A DNA stretch of 64,000 bases from JABFSA01 sp963827515 (GTDB taxonomy: Bacteria; Acidobacteriota; Vicinamibacteria; Vicinamibacterales; UBA2999). Below are positions 19,609 through 30,500 of the stretch, piece by piece. The stretch covers positions 124,001 to 188,000 of the forward strand of contig CAWHBF010000033.1 in assembly GCA_963827515.1 (NCBI GenBank). Direction: 5' to 3'. The stretch's first letter is position 1. Every line of letters starts with the position of its first letter. The translations under genes were made by a program, and so were the position numbers. A model generated the notes under the pieces. It was not told the DNA's origin. It saw only the letters and a program-made list of their open reading frames with translations, and did no database searches.

Positions 19609-19812
19609 ATGAAGAAACACAATCGCAACCAGGATCCGAGTACTCGCAGACCGGAAACGGAGAGCCCGCGCGGCGACCACGCTCCCACGAGGGACAGGCA
19701 GGCGCGTCCAGAACGGCGCGATACCGAGGTGGAGCAGGTGCAGGATGACGGCGAGCGCAAGAACGTTGACGAAGAGGGCGAGGACGAAGACGAGGCGCTC
19801 GAACGACCCTGA
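19609..19812 (+). CDS. Possible small hydrophilic protein
   Basis: A 67-codon frame beginning MKKHNRNQDPSTRRPETE and ending in an acidic run (DEEGEDEDEALERP). It has a charge-rich, disordered composition but no clear ribosome binding site. The opposite strand of the same stretch also stays open and would give a hydrophobic segment, so the coding strand is uncertain. Confidence 0.3.
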   Translation: MKKHNRNQDPSTRRPETESPRGDHAPTRDRQARPERRDTEVEQVQDDGERKNVDEEGEDEDEALERP

Positions 19813-19873
19813 CGGGCCGACGTGATCTTCGACGCTCGTACGAGATGACCCGCCGCGAGCAGGTTCCGATGCA

Positions 19874-21134
19874 ATGAGAGCGTTGCGCGCGGGTCGCCCC
19901 CTGTGGCTCGACCTGAACTCGCACCGTTCTGCCAATACTTACCCATTGCTGGCCGGGCACCAGGAAGCCGACGTGGTGATCGTCGGGGGAGGCATGACCG
20001 GCAGCACGATCGCGGCGACGTTCGCGGACGCCGGCGTGCGTGTGGCGCTCGTCGAAGCGGCGTTGATCGGCCGCGGGAGTACGGTGGCGAGCACCGCCCT
20101 GCTGCTGCGAGAGCCCGATCTGGGGTTGTCAGATCTGAGCCGACGATATGGCCAGCGGCGTGCGCGACGTATCTGGCAGTTGAGTTCGGACGCCGCTCGC
20201 GATTTCGTCCGTATGATTCGCCGCCTGGATGTCGATTGCGGCCTGACCGCGCAGGATGCTATCTACTACGCCGCGCGGACGGACGCGGTGCAGGCGTTAA
20301 AGGCTGAGTACCGGCTGCAGGCGGACCGCTGGTTTCGCCGGCGACTGGTTGACATCTGGCGCCCTGCGCCGACTGACAGCAATTTCAGGGTCTGGTGCCA
20401 TCCGGACGCGGCATAGTGCGCAATTCGACCCTTACAAGGCGTGTCTCGGCTTGGTCCGATCAGCAGTGGTCTCGGGGGCCCGGGTCTTCGAGCGTTCTCC
20501 GGTGAAACGGATCGAATACTTGCGGGGTCAGGTCCGGATCGTGACCCCCCAAGGCACGCTGCGGGCAAGTCAGGTTGTGATTGCGACGGGGTACGCAACA
20601 CCGAGGTTTCAACCTTCGGTCGGAATGTTTCGTTTGCACCACACGTATGTCATGGCCACGCAACCCCTGACCAGCCGGGAAAAACGGGAGCTCGGCCTGG
20701 GCGATGTGATGCTGTGGGATACGGAGCGACCGTATCACTACGCGCGCTGGACCGACGATCAGCGTCTCCTGATAGGTGGAGCAGATCGCCCGCTCGTGTC
20801 TGGCAGGCGCCGCGCTGCGGTCTTTACGAGGGCCACGCGCGAGCTACAGGCGTATTTCGAGCAACTGCTTCCCGCGCTGGCGGACGTAAGCATCGACTAC
20901 GCGTGGGAAGGCGTGTTCGCGGTGACGCCGGATGGGCTCCCGTACATCGGCCCCCATCACCGTTATCCCCGTCATCTCTTTGCGCTCGGGTACGGAGGCA
21001 ACGGGATGACTTTCGGATTTCTCGCCTCCCGGCTGCTTCTCGAACGGGTGCAGGGCGTTGAGTCCGCCGATCATGCGCTGTTCGCCTTCGGACGTTATCG
21101 CCGTGCGCGTCATCGCGATGAGCGGACAGCCTAA
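19874..21134 (+). CDS. FAD-dependent DAO-family oxidoreductase (one frame break)
   Basis: About 420 residues after joining two frames. The N-terminal FAD fold is ADVVIVGGGMTGSTIAATFA with VALVEAA. The second half has ASQVVIATGYATP, YVMATQPLTSREKREL, a substrate-domain sheet (RPYHYARWTDDQRLLIGGAD), and the C-terminal FAD motif DGLPYIGPH ... LFALGYGGNGMTFG. This is the glycine-oxidase/gamma-glutamylputrescine-oxidase type of D-amino-acid oxidase family. The frame breaks near 20340-20355, where W-L-T-S-G-A-L-R-R continues in the second frame. It ends in a 4-base convergent overlap with the SOD gene. Confidence 0.83.
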
Positions 21135-21697
21135 CGGACCAGTCGGCCACAGGCAACGCGGTCTCCAGAATCGCCGGCGGGATCGCTGAGGTAGTCGTCC
21201 TTACCTTCGTGGATGACAAGAGCGGAACCGTCGCCGTCAAACAGGGTTGTAGGACCTGCCCCGAGCGTGACGTCCCGTACCAAATACTCGACAGTCAATT
21301 GCCCGCTGCTGGGCACCTCAATATTGGGCAAGTCGCCCGCGTGAGGACCGTCGGCCTTCAGAAACCCGTGCCGTTGGCTGACCGGCGCGAAGTGCGCGCC
21401 AGCGGATTCGAACGTCGGCCCATCACAGCGCCCTGTGCTGTGGAAATGGATCGCGTGAACTCCACGCGGCGCCTGCTGAAGGTCGAGCCTGAGGAGCACC
21501 CCGTGAGGCGTCTCCTGGAGACGCGCCTCTCCGATGGTGCGGCCCTGTGCGTCAGCGAACACTGCCCGCGCAAGCTTTGAAGGCGAACCGGTCGTAGGGG
21601 CTGTCGCCGGTGCTTGAGCTGCCGGACGCGAAGACGTCACGAATCCAAGCCCAATCAGTAGCACGACGCCCTTCATCACGTGCATCAGTGATTGCAT
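21131..21697 (-). CDS. Secreted Cu/Zn superoxide dismutase family protein
   Basis: A 188-residue protein with an N-terminal signal peptide (VVLLIGLGFVTSSRPAAQ). It keeps the copper/zinc motif HAIHFHSTGRCDGPTFESAG with AHFAP, then KADGPHAGDLPNI, a metal Asp in TLFDGDG, and the fourth copper His in ALVIHEGKDDY; GDSGDRVACGRL closes the disulfide. All key residues are visible, so it is probably an active periplasmic superoxide dismutase. AGGGAC lies just before the ATG chosen at 21697. Confidence 0.9.
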   Translation of the reverse strand: MQSLMHVMKGVVLLIGLGFVTSSRPAAQAPATAPTTGSPSKLARAVFADAQGRTIGEARLQETPHGVLLRLDLQQAPRGVHAIHFHSTGRCDGPTFESAGAHFAPVSQRHGFLKADGPHAGDLPNIEVPSSGQLTVEYLVRDVTLGAGPTTLFDGDGSALVIHEGKDDYLSDPAGDSGDRVACGRLVR

Positions 21698-21843
21698 GTC
21701 CCTGACAAGTGCAACCTGCCCGCCAGTCACCACCCATCGCCACGCAGCCGCGACGCCGTCCCAATGACCGTACGAGTTGCAATTCCTACACGCTAGCGGA
21801 AGGAATGACCGAGGGCGGCAATGGGACCCACTGGACTGGCGTT

Positions 21844-22491
21844 CTATGGCTTTGGAATCCGTAAGGTGGCGCTGATCATCGCGCTTCCGCTGGCTGCATA
21901 CATCAATGACAGGTAGTGCAGTGTGGCCGGTCCCAGGCGAGTTGAGCCAAGCCAGACCTCCTCGCCGACGCGTCCGAAGAAGAATGCGACTCCGAGCACG
22001 GCAACGATGGCGATGCTGGTCGGAATCGGCGTCCCTTCGAAGTACTTCACCTTGCCCGTCTCGCTGTCGGCGAGTGCATCCGCGGTCACATTGAATCGCG
22101 CCAGACGGCTGACGCCGCACACGATGAAGTACGTGAGCACCAGCATGTCCCATCCCCCGCGCAGGCCGAGCGTGAATCCGAGGACGGCGGGAGCGACACC
22201 AAACGAGATGACGTCAGACAGCGAGTCGAGATCGGCGCCGATACGAGACTGACGCGTCTTGTTCAACCGGGCCACATACCCATCGAGCATGTCGCACACC
22301 AGCGCCGCTGGGAGCAATACGAAGGCAGCCCAGAGAAACCGGCGGTCAGTGGTCGCCAGGTAGTCCAAGCACAAGAAAATCGCGATGGCGCCGCAGGCTG
22401 CGTTCCCAATCGTGAGCGCATCCGCGGGCGTGTAAGACCGCAACATCGAGAGATGGCGAGGCCTGGTCATCCCGGACCCACTCTTGCACAT
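21844..22491 (-). CDS. pssA: CDP-diacylglycerol-serine O-phosphatidyltransferase
   Basis: A 215-residue membrane enzyme that transfers a phosphatidyl group to serine in phosphatidylethanolamine synthesis. The CDP-alcohol phosphotransferase signature is complete: DMLDGYVARLNKTRQ followed by GADLDSLSD (D-x2-DG-x2-AR ... G-x3-D-x3-D). N-terminal TPADALTIGNAACGA and several membrane segments match the bacterial PssA type. The PmtA-like methyltransferase at 36768 could act on its downstream product. It is divergent from sucA. Confidence 0.88.
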   Translation of the reverse strand: MCKSGSGMTRPRHLSMLRSYTPADALTIGNAACGAIAIFLCLDYLATTDRRFLWAAFVLLPAALVCDMLDGYVARLNKTRQSRIGADLDSLSDVISFGVAPAVLGFTLGLRGGWDMLVLTYFIVCGVSRLARFNVTADALADSETGKVKYFEGTPIPTSIAIVAVLGVAFFFGRVGEEVWLGSTRLGPATLHYLSLMYAASGSAMISATLRIPKP

Positions 22492-22585
22492 TGAGGACCG
22501 CTCGTTTGGGCGGCTGCTGAAGGCACGCGCGTGGTTCTGTCCGTCAGGCTCTCTCCGGACGTGAAGTAGGATCGGCGGAGGGGCA

Positions 22586-25383
22586 ATGAGGTTGGATCAG
22601 TTTCACGGCTTGAATGCCGGATACGTGCTCGAACTGTACGAGCGATACCGGCAGGACCCAGCATCGGTTGATCCGGCCTCGCGCGCGGCGTTTGAAACGT
22701 GGACTCCGCGTGAACTCCGTTCGCAGGAGCCCGATGGCCCCGCACTGCCTGCGAGCGTCAGCGCAATCGTGGGGGCGGCCAACCTCGCGGAATCGATTCG
22801 GCGCTATGGGCATCTTGCCGCGCAGCTGGATCCCCTGGGTTCCGACCCCGGCGGTGACCCGACATTGTCGCCAGCGGCACACGGTCTTACCGACGGCGAT
22901 CTTCAACAATTGCCCGCCTCCCTCGTGGGTGGACCGGTCGCCGAGAGATCTCGCAATGCGTTTGAAGCGATTGACAAGCTGCGGAGGGTCTACTGCTCGA
23001 CGACCGGCTTCGACTACGCGCACGTGTTCGTGCCGGAGGAGCGCGACTGGCTGCGCCACTCGGCTGAGTCGGGGCGGTTCCTCCCCGCGATGGAACCGCA
23101 CAGCGCCGAGGCTCTGCTCGACAGGCTCACGCAAGTCGAAGTGTTCGAGCGGTTCCTGCATCACGCTTTCCCCGGCAAGACCCGCTTTTCAGTTGAAGGC
23201 GTGGATATGCTCGTTCCCATGCTGGACGAGATCCTGTGCAACGCCGCCGACCAGGGGGTTCGTCATGCGCTCCTCGGGATGGCCCACCGCGGGCGGCTCA
23301 ACGTGCTCGCCCACGTGCTCGACAAGCCCTACTCGCAGATCCTGGCCGAGTTCAAAGACCCGGTGCGGGCCGAGTCGTGGCGGGTGGATCTGGGATGGAC
23401 GGGCGATGTGACCTATCACGCTGGTGCTCGAACCTCGGGCCCTCGAGGTCAGCTGTTCGTCACGCTGGCTGCCAACCCGAGCCACCTTGAGGCCGTGAAT
23501 CCAGTTGTTGCGGGTATGGCACGTGCCGCGGGTACGCGTGCCGATCAGCCGGGTGCATCGATTTTCCAAGGCAGAGTGACGCTTCCCATCCTGCTCCATG
23601 GGGACGCGGCCTTCCCCGGCCAGGGCGTGGTCGCGGAGACCCTCAACCTTTCACGATTGCCTGGCTACGACACCGGTGGAACCATCCACATCATCGTCAA
23701 TAACCAGCTTGGATTCACGGCCACCCCGGACGAGTCCTACAGCACGAGCTATGCGAGCGGGTTGGCGCGCGGTTTCAAGATTCCCGTCGTGCACGTCAAC
23801 GCCGACGACCCGGTGGCGTGTCTCGAGGCAGCGCGAATGGCGAGCGAGTACCGCAGTCGCTTCGCCCGAGACTTCTTGATCGATCTGGTCGGATATCGAA
23901 GATACGGTCATAACGAAGGTGACGAGCCGGCCTTCACCCAGCCCGGTAATGTACGAAGCGATCGGTACTCACCCAACCGTGCGCGAGACCTTCGCACGCG
24001 CGCAAGTCGCCGCCGGGCAGTGTCCCGCCGATGTACCGGACGCCCTGGTGCGCAAGCATCGTGAGGTGCTCGAGAAGACCCTTGCGGCCCTCCGGCCGGA
24101 ACAGGATGTGGTGGCTCCGGTGCCGACCCCCGCGACAGCCGGTGTGGCTGGCCGCGTGGAGACTGGCGTTCCGGTCGATCGTCTGCGGGAGATCAACGCT
24201 CGTCTGCTGGATCTCCCCGAAGGATTCACGCTGCACAGAAAGCTCCAACGGGGTATGGAGCGGCGGCGAGCGGCGTTTACGAATGAGTCGGAGCGGACTG
24301 TCGATTGGGCGACGGCGGAAGAGCTGGCGCTCGCTACGATTCTGGCGGACGGCATCCCGGTTCGCCTGACCGGTGAAGACGTGGAGCGGGGCACTTTCAG
24401 CCAGCGTCACGCGGTATTTCACGACGCCTCCAACGGCACCCAGCTCATTCCCCTCCAGAAGCTTGCCGAGGCACGCGCTGCATTCGACGTGCACAACTCC
24501 CCGTTGAGCGAGAACGCCACCATCGGCTTCGAGCTGGGGTACGGCCTGCAGGCCCCGGGCACGCTCGTCATCTGGGAGGCGCAATACGGCGACTTCCTGA
24601 ACGGAGCCCAGGTGGTGCTGGACGAGTTCGTTACTTCGAGTCGAGCGAAGTGGGGTCTGAAGCCCGCGCTCGTGTTTCTGTTACCACATGCCTACGAAGG
24701 CCAGGGACCGGATCACTCGACCGCTCGACCCGAGCGCATTCTTCAGGCTGCGGCTGACATCAACCTCCGCCTCGTCAACTGCACGACACCGGCCCAATAT
24801 TTCCATCTGCTTCGGAGGCAGGCACATCTGCTCGCGAGCGATCCGCTCCCGCTGTTCGTGCTGACACCGAAGAGCCTGCTGCGGCACCCCTCCGTGCGTT
24901 CCACACCACTCGACCTGGCGGGGGGCCGCTTTCTGTCGGTGATCGACGACGTCGAGGCGCGGGAGCGGGCAGCGTCCATCACACGGCTCGTGCTGTGCAG
25001 CGGCAAGGTCTACGTAGACGTGGCGAGCAGCCCCCACCGGTCCGCGGCGCGCGACATCGCCATTTGCCGCGTGGAGCAGGTGTACCCGTTTCCTGGCACC
25101 GCCTTGCGGGAGTTACTCGAGTGGCTACCCAGCGCTGACCAGCGTCGTCTGGCTTCAAGAGGAACCGGAAAACATGGGCGCGTGGGAATTCATGCGTCCC
25201 AATCTCGAGGAAGTGATCGCGGGTCGTTGTCCGCTTCGCTACATCGGCCGCGTACGGAACTCGAGCCCATCGGAGGGTTCCGCTGCGTGGCATCACCTGA
25301 ACCAGACGGCACTCGTCGATCAGGTATTCAGTAACGACCGCCAATCACCGGACGTACCGCTGGTGCTGTCCAAACCGGCCTGA
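22586..25383 (+). CDS. sucA: 2-oxoglutarate dehydrogenase E1 component (two frame breaks)
   Basis: A thiamine-diphosphate-dependent E1 of about 930 residues, split over three frames. The N-terminus LNAGYVLELYERYRQDP is the short SucA type without an acyltransferase extension. Key parts are MAHRGRLNVLAHV, NPSHLEAVNPVV, HGDAAFPGQGVVAETLN (TPP binding), IVNNQLGFTATP, and GHNEGDEPAFTQP, then the transketolase-like middle domain (DWATAEELALATILA, LQAPGTLVIWEAQYGDF) and VVWLQEEPENMGAWEFM. Breaks lie near 23942-23946 (extra C in CAGCCCGG) and near 25133-25145. GGAGGGG precedes the ATG. It is followed 13 bases later by sucB. Confidence 0.92.
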
Positions 25384-25396
25384 CTCCGGAGGTTCC

Positions 25397-26610
25397 GTGC
25401 CGAACATCGTCGTACCGCAACTGGGTGAGTCGATCGTGGAGGCCCGCGTTGCGCGCTGGCTCAAGAAGGAGGGCGACCGCGTGGAAGCGGGTGATCCCGT
25501 CGTGGAGCTCGAGACCGAGAAGGTGGACCTGGAGGTCAGGGCCGAGCAAGCGGGAGTCCTCTCACGGATCGATCGGAAGGAGGGAGAGGACGTCAAGGTC
25601 GGGGAAGTGCTGGCAGTCATCGACGAGGCGGGTGCTGCCACGAGTCCTCCGACGCCACCTGCGAAGGCGCCGCCGGCCGAGCCCCCGGCTACTCCAGAGC
25701 CCGCCGTCAAGGACCCGCCTGCACCACGCCCGGAAGTCTGCCCCACGCGCGCCGCAAACCGTTCAGCCCAGTCAATCCGGTGAGGTGGGCGAAGCATCAC
25801 CTGCAGCGCCTCGAGAACCCACGGCAGCGCAAGGCGGCTCCTCCGGCTCCGCAGGCTCCCCCAGCTCAGCGGGCGGTTCCTCCGGATCCGACGTCTGCCG
25901 CGTCTCACGGGCGCATCGAGGAACGCATACGGATGTCGAAGCGTCGTCAGACGATCGCCCGCCGCTTGCTCGAGGCGCAGCGAACGGCGGCGATGCTGAC
26001 GACGTTCAACGAGATCGACATGACGTCAGTCATGGATCTCAGGGCGCGGGTGAAGGAGCAGTTCAAGGAACGCCACGGCGCCAGCCTCGGCATCGTCTCC
26101 TTCTTCGTCAAAGCAAGCATCGCTGCACTGCGCGCTTTCCCGAAGCTCAACGCTGAGGTTCAAGACGACGAGATCGTGCTCAAGCACTACTACGACATCG
26201 GTGTGGCGGTGGGGAGCGAGGGAGGTCTGGTGGTCCCGGTGCTGCGTGACGCAGATCGGATGAGCTTCGGGGAGATTGAAGTGGGCATCAGATCGTTCTC
26301 GTCGCGTGCGGCCGAAGGCACGCTCACGCTCGAGGACCTGAGGGGCGGCACGTTCACCATCACGAACGGCGGCGTGTTCGGGTCGCTGCTCAGTACGCCG
26401 ATCCTCAACCTGCCACAAGTCGGCATTCTGGGCCTGCACAAGATCCAAGACCGCGCGGTTGCGCTGAATGGTGCGGTCGTGATCCGCCCGATGATGTTCG
26501 TCGCACTGACCTACGATCACCGTTTGATCGACGGTCGAGAGGCGGTACAGTTCCTGGTCACGATCAAGGGATACATTGAGGATCCCTCTCGTCTGATGCT
26601 CGAGCAGTAG
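25397..26610 (+). CDS. sucB: 2-oxoglutarate dehydrogenase E2 component, dihydrolipoamide succinyltransferase (frame break in linker)
   Basis: An acyltransferase core enzyme of about 400 residues. Residues 1-78: lipoyl domain with lipoylated Lys42 in ETEKVDLEV. A Pro/Ala-rich linker follows, within which the frame breaks (between about 25740 and 25920). The catalytic domain begins RMSKRRQTIARRLLEAQRTA and has TFTITNGGVFGSLLSTPI and the active-site YDHRLIDGREAVQFL (HxxxDG). In none of the three frames of the linker do I find the peripheral-subunit (E3) binding domain with its GTGxxGR motif. The E3 gene is not in the window. It forms an operon with sucA. Confidence 0.9.
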
Positions 26611-26640
26611 CCGTCGCCCGTCGCGCTTCAGGGGGACCAC

Positions 26641-27507
26641 ATGGACAATGCCGACCGGAAGGTCACGGACTTCAAGCAACGCGTCGAGAAGGAGTGGGCC
26701 GGCGACGACGCGGCAGCGGCCTGGCAGAAACACTACCCACAGATGCGGGCACAGCTCGCACAGGTAACCGAGGCGCTCGTCGAGGCTGCCGCCCCGCGTC
26801 CCGGAATGTCGATCCTCGATCTTGCATCTGGCACCGGCGAGCCGGCGCTGACCCTGGCTCAACGCGTCGCGCCCACCGGGAGGGTCACCGCCACGGACCT
26901 CAGCGGAAGCATGCTGGCGGCGCTGACCACGAACGCCATTGCGGAGGGCGTGACGAATCTCGAGACGAAGGTCTGCGACGCTGAGGAACTGCCGTTTTCT
27001 GACGCTACCTTCGATGTGGTCACATCTCGTTTCGGCGTGATGTTCTTTGCCGACGTCCAGCGCTCGTTGGCCGAAGTGAAAAGAGTCCTCAAGCGCGGCG
27101 GATCACTCGCGCTGATGGTGTGGGGACAGCCACTGCCTTCGAGCTACTTCGGCGCTGCGACGATGCCGTACGTGCGGCGGCTGGCGACGAAGCCTGATCC
27201 GGACGGCCCTGGGCCGATGCGTTTTGCGGAACCCGGGAAGCTGGTCCGGCTTGTCGAGGGGGCTGGATATCACGAGGTGCGTGAAACGATTCTGACGCTA
27301 CCGGCTCCTTACCGAGGCACGCCCGAAGAGATGCTCACCGCGATCATGGAGATCGCCGCGCCGCTTCGGAACCTCGCGGCCACACTGTCGGACGAGGATC
27401 AGCGCGCCGCCCAGCGGGATGCCTACGACAACCTCCGTCCGCTGTACGATGGCACGTTCACGAACGTTACGGCGCCGGTTCTCATCGTCCGAGGGGTATC
27501 GCGGTAG
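26641..27507 (+). CDS. Class I SAM-dependent methyltransferase (UbiE-like)
   Basis: A 288-residue methyltransferase. SAM-binding motif I is ILDLASGTGEPALTLA, with acidic VTATDLSGSM, motif II/III VCDAEELPFSDATFDVV and VKRVLKRGGSLALMVW. It resembles the UbiE/COQ5 class but has an added C-terminal part (residues 200-288) of unknown role. It begins 30 bases after sucB and ends 7 bases before the CheB-CheR gene, so it may be co-transcribed with both. The substrate is not evident. Confidence 0.85.
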   Translation: MDNADRKVTDFKQRVEKEWAGDDAAAAWQKHYPQMRAQLAQVTEALVEAAAPRPGMSILDLASGTGEPALTLAQRVAPTGRVTATDLSGSMLAALTTNAIAEGVTNLETKVCDAEELPFSDATFDVVTSRFGVMFFADVQRSLAEVKRVLKRGGSLALMVWGQPLPSSYFGAATMPYVRRLATKPDPDGPGPMRFAEPGKLVRLVEGAGYHEVRETILTLPAPYRGTPEEMLTAIMEIAAPLRNLAATLSDEDQRAAQRDAYDNLRPLYDGTFTNVTAPVLIVRGVSR

Positions 27508-27514
27508 ACGCGTC

Positions 27515-30500
27515 ATGGTCGTCGAACATCCCTTTCCCATCGTCGGCGTCGGTGCCTCTGCCGGCGGGATCGACGCCCTGACGAGGCTGGTTGCGGCGCT
27601 GCCACGACGCGCCGGTGTTGCACTGGTGGTGGTCCAGCATCTGGATCCACACCACGACAGCCAGCTCACTGGGATTCTTCGCAACCAGTCGTCGCTCGAG
27701 GTTGTGGATGCCGAGCACGGGATCAAGGTAGCTCCGAACCACGCGTACGTGATTCAGCCCAACACGAGCGTGGCCCTTGCCGACGGCGTGCTGTCGGTGA
27801 CCGCACGTCCGAACGATCGGCGTCCTCACTATCCGGTAGACCACTTCCTACGTTCGCTCGCCGCCGTCCAAGGGCCTCGTTCGGTCGGCGTGATTCTGTC
27901 GGGGACGGGCTCCGACGGAACCCTTGGCGTGTGCGAGATCAAGGCCGCAGGCGGCATCACGTTCGCACAGGACTCGCACACGGCACAACACGATGGGATG
28001 CCGCGCAGCGCCATCGCAAGCGGGTCGGTGGACCTCGTGTTGTCACCGGAAGACATCGCCCGGCATCTTGGCGACCTCGCGGTTCATCCGTATCTGGACG
28101 TCTCGAATCCGGCGCGCGCCATCTCCGACGAGGCAGGGGACTTTCACAGGGTCATCACCGCCCTGCGCAACAGGAGCGGCGTCGATTTCAGTCAGTATCG
28201 CGATACGACGATCAGACGGAGGACGGCGCGGCGGATGCTGCTGCGCGGCTTCAAGTCACCGAGCGAATACGCACAGTTGCTCGAGCGTGATTCCGCCGAA
28301 GCCGAAGCGCTCTACCGTGACGTTCTCATCAACGTGACCAGCTTCTTCCGTGAACCGGCCATGTTCGAGGAACTGAAGCAGGTCGTATTTCCCGAACTTC
28401 TCAAGAACAAGTCTGACTCGCAAGCCATCCGTGTGTGGGTTCCAGGGTGTTCTACCGGCCAGGAGGCCTACTCGATTGCCATCGCGCTGCTCGAGTTCCT
28501 TGCCCGAGTCCAGGTGAAGCGTGAAATCCAGATTTTCGCGACGGATCTCGGAGATCCAACTTTTCTCGAACGCGCACGGGCCGGCGTCTATCCGGAGAGC
28601 ATCGAGTCTGAAGTGAGCCCTGAACGGCTGGAGACGTTCTTCGTCAAGCAAGGGGATACGTACCGCATCGAGAAGAGCGTGCGGGATCTGTGCGTGTTCG
28701 CACGCCAGAACATCACCGTCGATCCACCCTTCTCACGAGTGGATCTCGTGAGCTGCCGCAACGTGCTGATCTACATGTCGCACGAGCTACAGGAGCGGCT
28801 GCTGCCGATCTTCCACTTCGCACTCAACCGGGACGGATACCTCATTCTTGGCGCGGCGGAAACGGTCGGCACACACGTCGATCTCTTCCAGGTCGTCAGC
28901 CCCGCACACAAGATCTACAAACGCAGAGACTCGTCGCACCGGACGCAGTTGACGTTCATGGCGAACGAATGGTTGCCGGGCATGGCCGTGAGGTCGGACG
29001 GCAAGCCAGGGCTGCCTCCGGATTTTCAGCGTGAGGCGGATCGTGTCACGTTGAGTCATTACGCACCGCCATCCGTTCTCGTCGATGAAGAGTTCGAAGT
29101 CCAGCAGTTTCGTGGCCGAAGCGCGCCATTTCTCGAAGCCCCGTCCGGTCAGCCGACCACCAACTTGTTGCGGATGGCGCGTGCGGGCTTCTTTCTGGAG
29201 CTACGCAGCGCGCTGACCGAGGCCAAAGCGACTCGGGCGCCGGTCGTGCGTGAGCACCTACACGTATCGGACGCGGGCCGGGATCTCGAGTTCACGCTAC
29301 GAATTCTCCCGATCACGATCGGCTCTTCTCGACAGCTCCACCTGCTCGTGCTCTTCGAGCCGCAGGATTGGGCCGTATGGTCCTCAGCGGTGGCGAGAGC
29401 GCCAGATGGGGACAACGACACGGCGTGGCTCTGGCAGGAGCTCGGCGCCAGCCGCGAGTATCTGCAGTCGATGCTCGACGTCAGGGAGACGGCGAATCAG
29501 GAGCTGCGGGCGGCACACGAGGAACTGCTCTCGAGCAATGAGGAGCTGCAGAGCACGAATGAGGAGCTCGAAACCACGAAGGAAGAGCTTCAGTCGGCCA
29601 ACGAAGAGCTGACGACGGTCAACGAACAGTTCCAGAATCGGAACCGCGAGCTCGACGTCCTCACCGACGACCTGTCCAACTTCATCGGGAGCGCCGACGT
29701 GCCGATGGTGACCGTCGGCCGCGATTTGTCAATTCGTCGACTCACGCCCGCCGCGCACCGGGCATTCAACCTGCTGGCGACTGACATCGGGCGCTCGATC
29801 GACCATATCAAGTTCTTCCTGGCCATTGACGACATCGGCAGCACGGTTGAGTCCGTCATCAGCTCCGGGCTGCCCAGCGAGCGTGAAGTCCTGGACCGAG
29901 AGGGGCGGTGGTGGATGCTCCGCGTGCGGCCGTTTCTCACCGCCGACAGCCGCATCGACGGCGCGACGCTCGTCGCCGTCGACGTGGACTCCGTCAAGCG
30001 TCACCACGATCTCATGGAAGCCCGCGACTACGCGTTGTCGATCGTGCGGACGGTGCGCGAGCCTCTGGTCGTACTGGATCCGGACTGTCGCGTCGGCCTG
30101 GCCAACGAGGCGTTCTACGGGCTGTTCGGCGAGACACCGGCAGAGGTGGAGGGACGTGCGCTCTGGGAGATCGGCCGCGGCGTCTGGAGCGACCCTGCCC
30201 TGCGCCGCCTGATCGAGTCGGCGTCTGCTGGGAAGGAGGCGATCGCGGGTTTCGAGATCCAGCGGGTACTTCCGTCGATGGGCCTGCGGACGCTGGTGCT
30301 CAACGCCCGTCCGATTTCTCGTGCCGGGCGTCCAGGGCTGCTCCTCCTCGCGGTGGACGATGTGACCGATGCGAGGCAGGCGGAGCATCTACGGGTGGAC
30401 GCCGAAACGTTGAGGCTCGTCGATCGGCGTAAGGACGAGTTTCTCGGTATCCTCGCGCACGAGCTCAGGAATCCGCTGGCGCCAATGCAGTTCGCGGTGG

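Noticed and set aside
19516..19935. Minus-strand frame with a hydrophobic helix
   Set aside because: No binding site near a start, and it overlaps the start of the DAO-family gene; neither strand is convincing in 19.6-19.8 kb.
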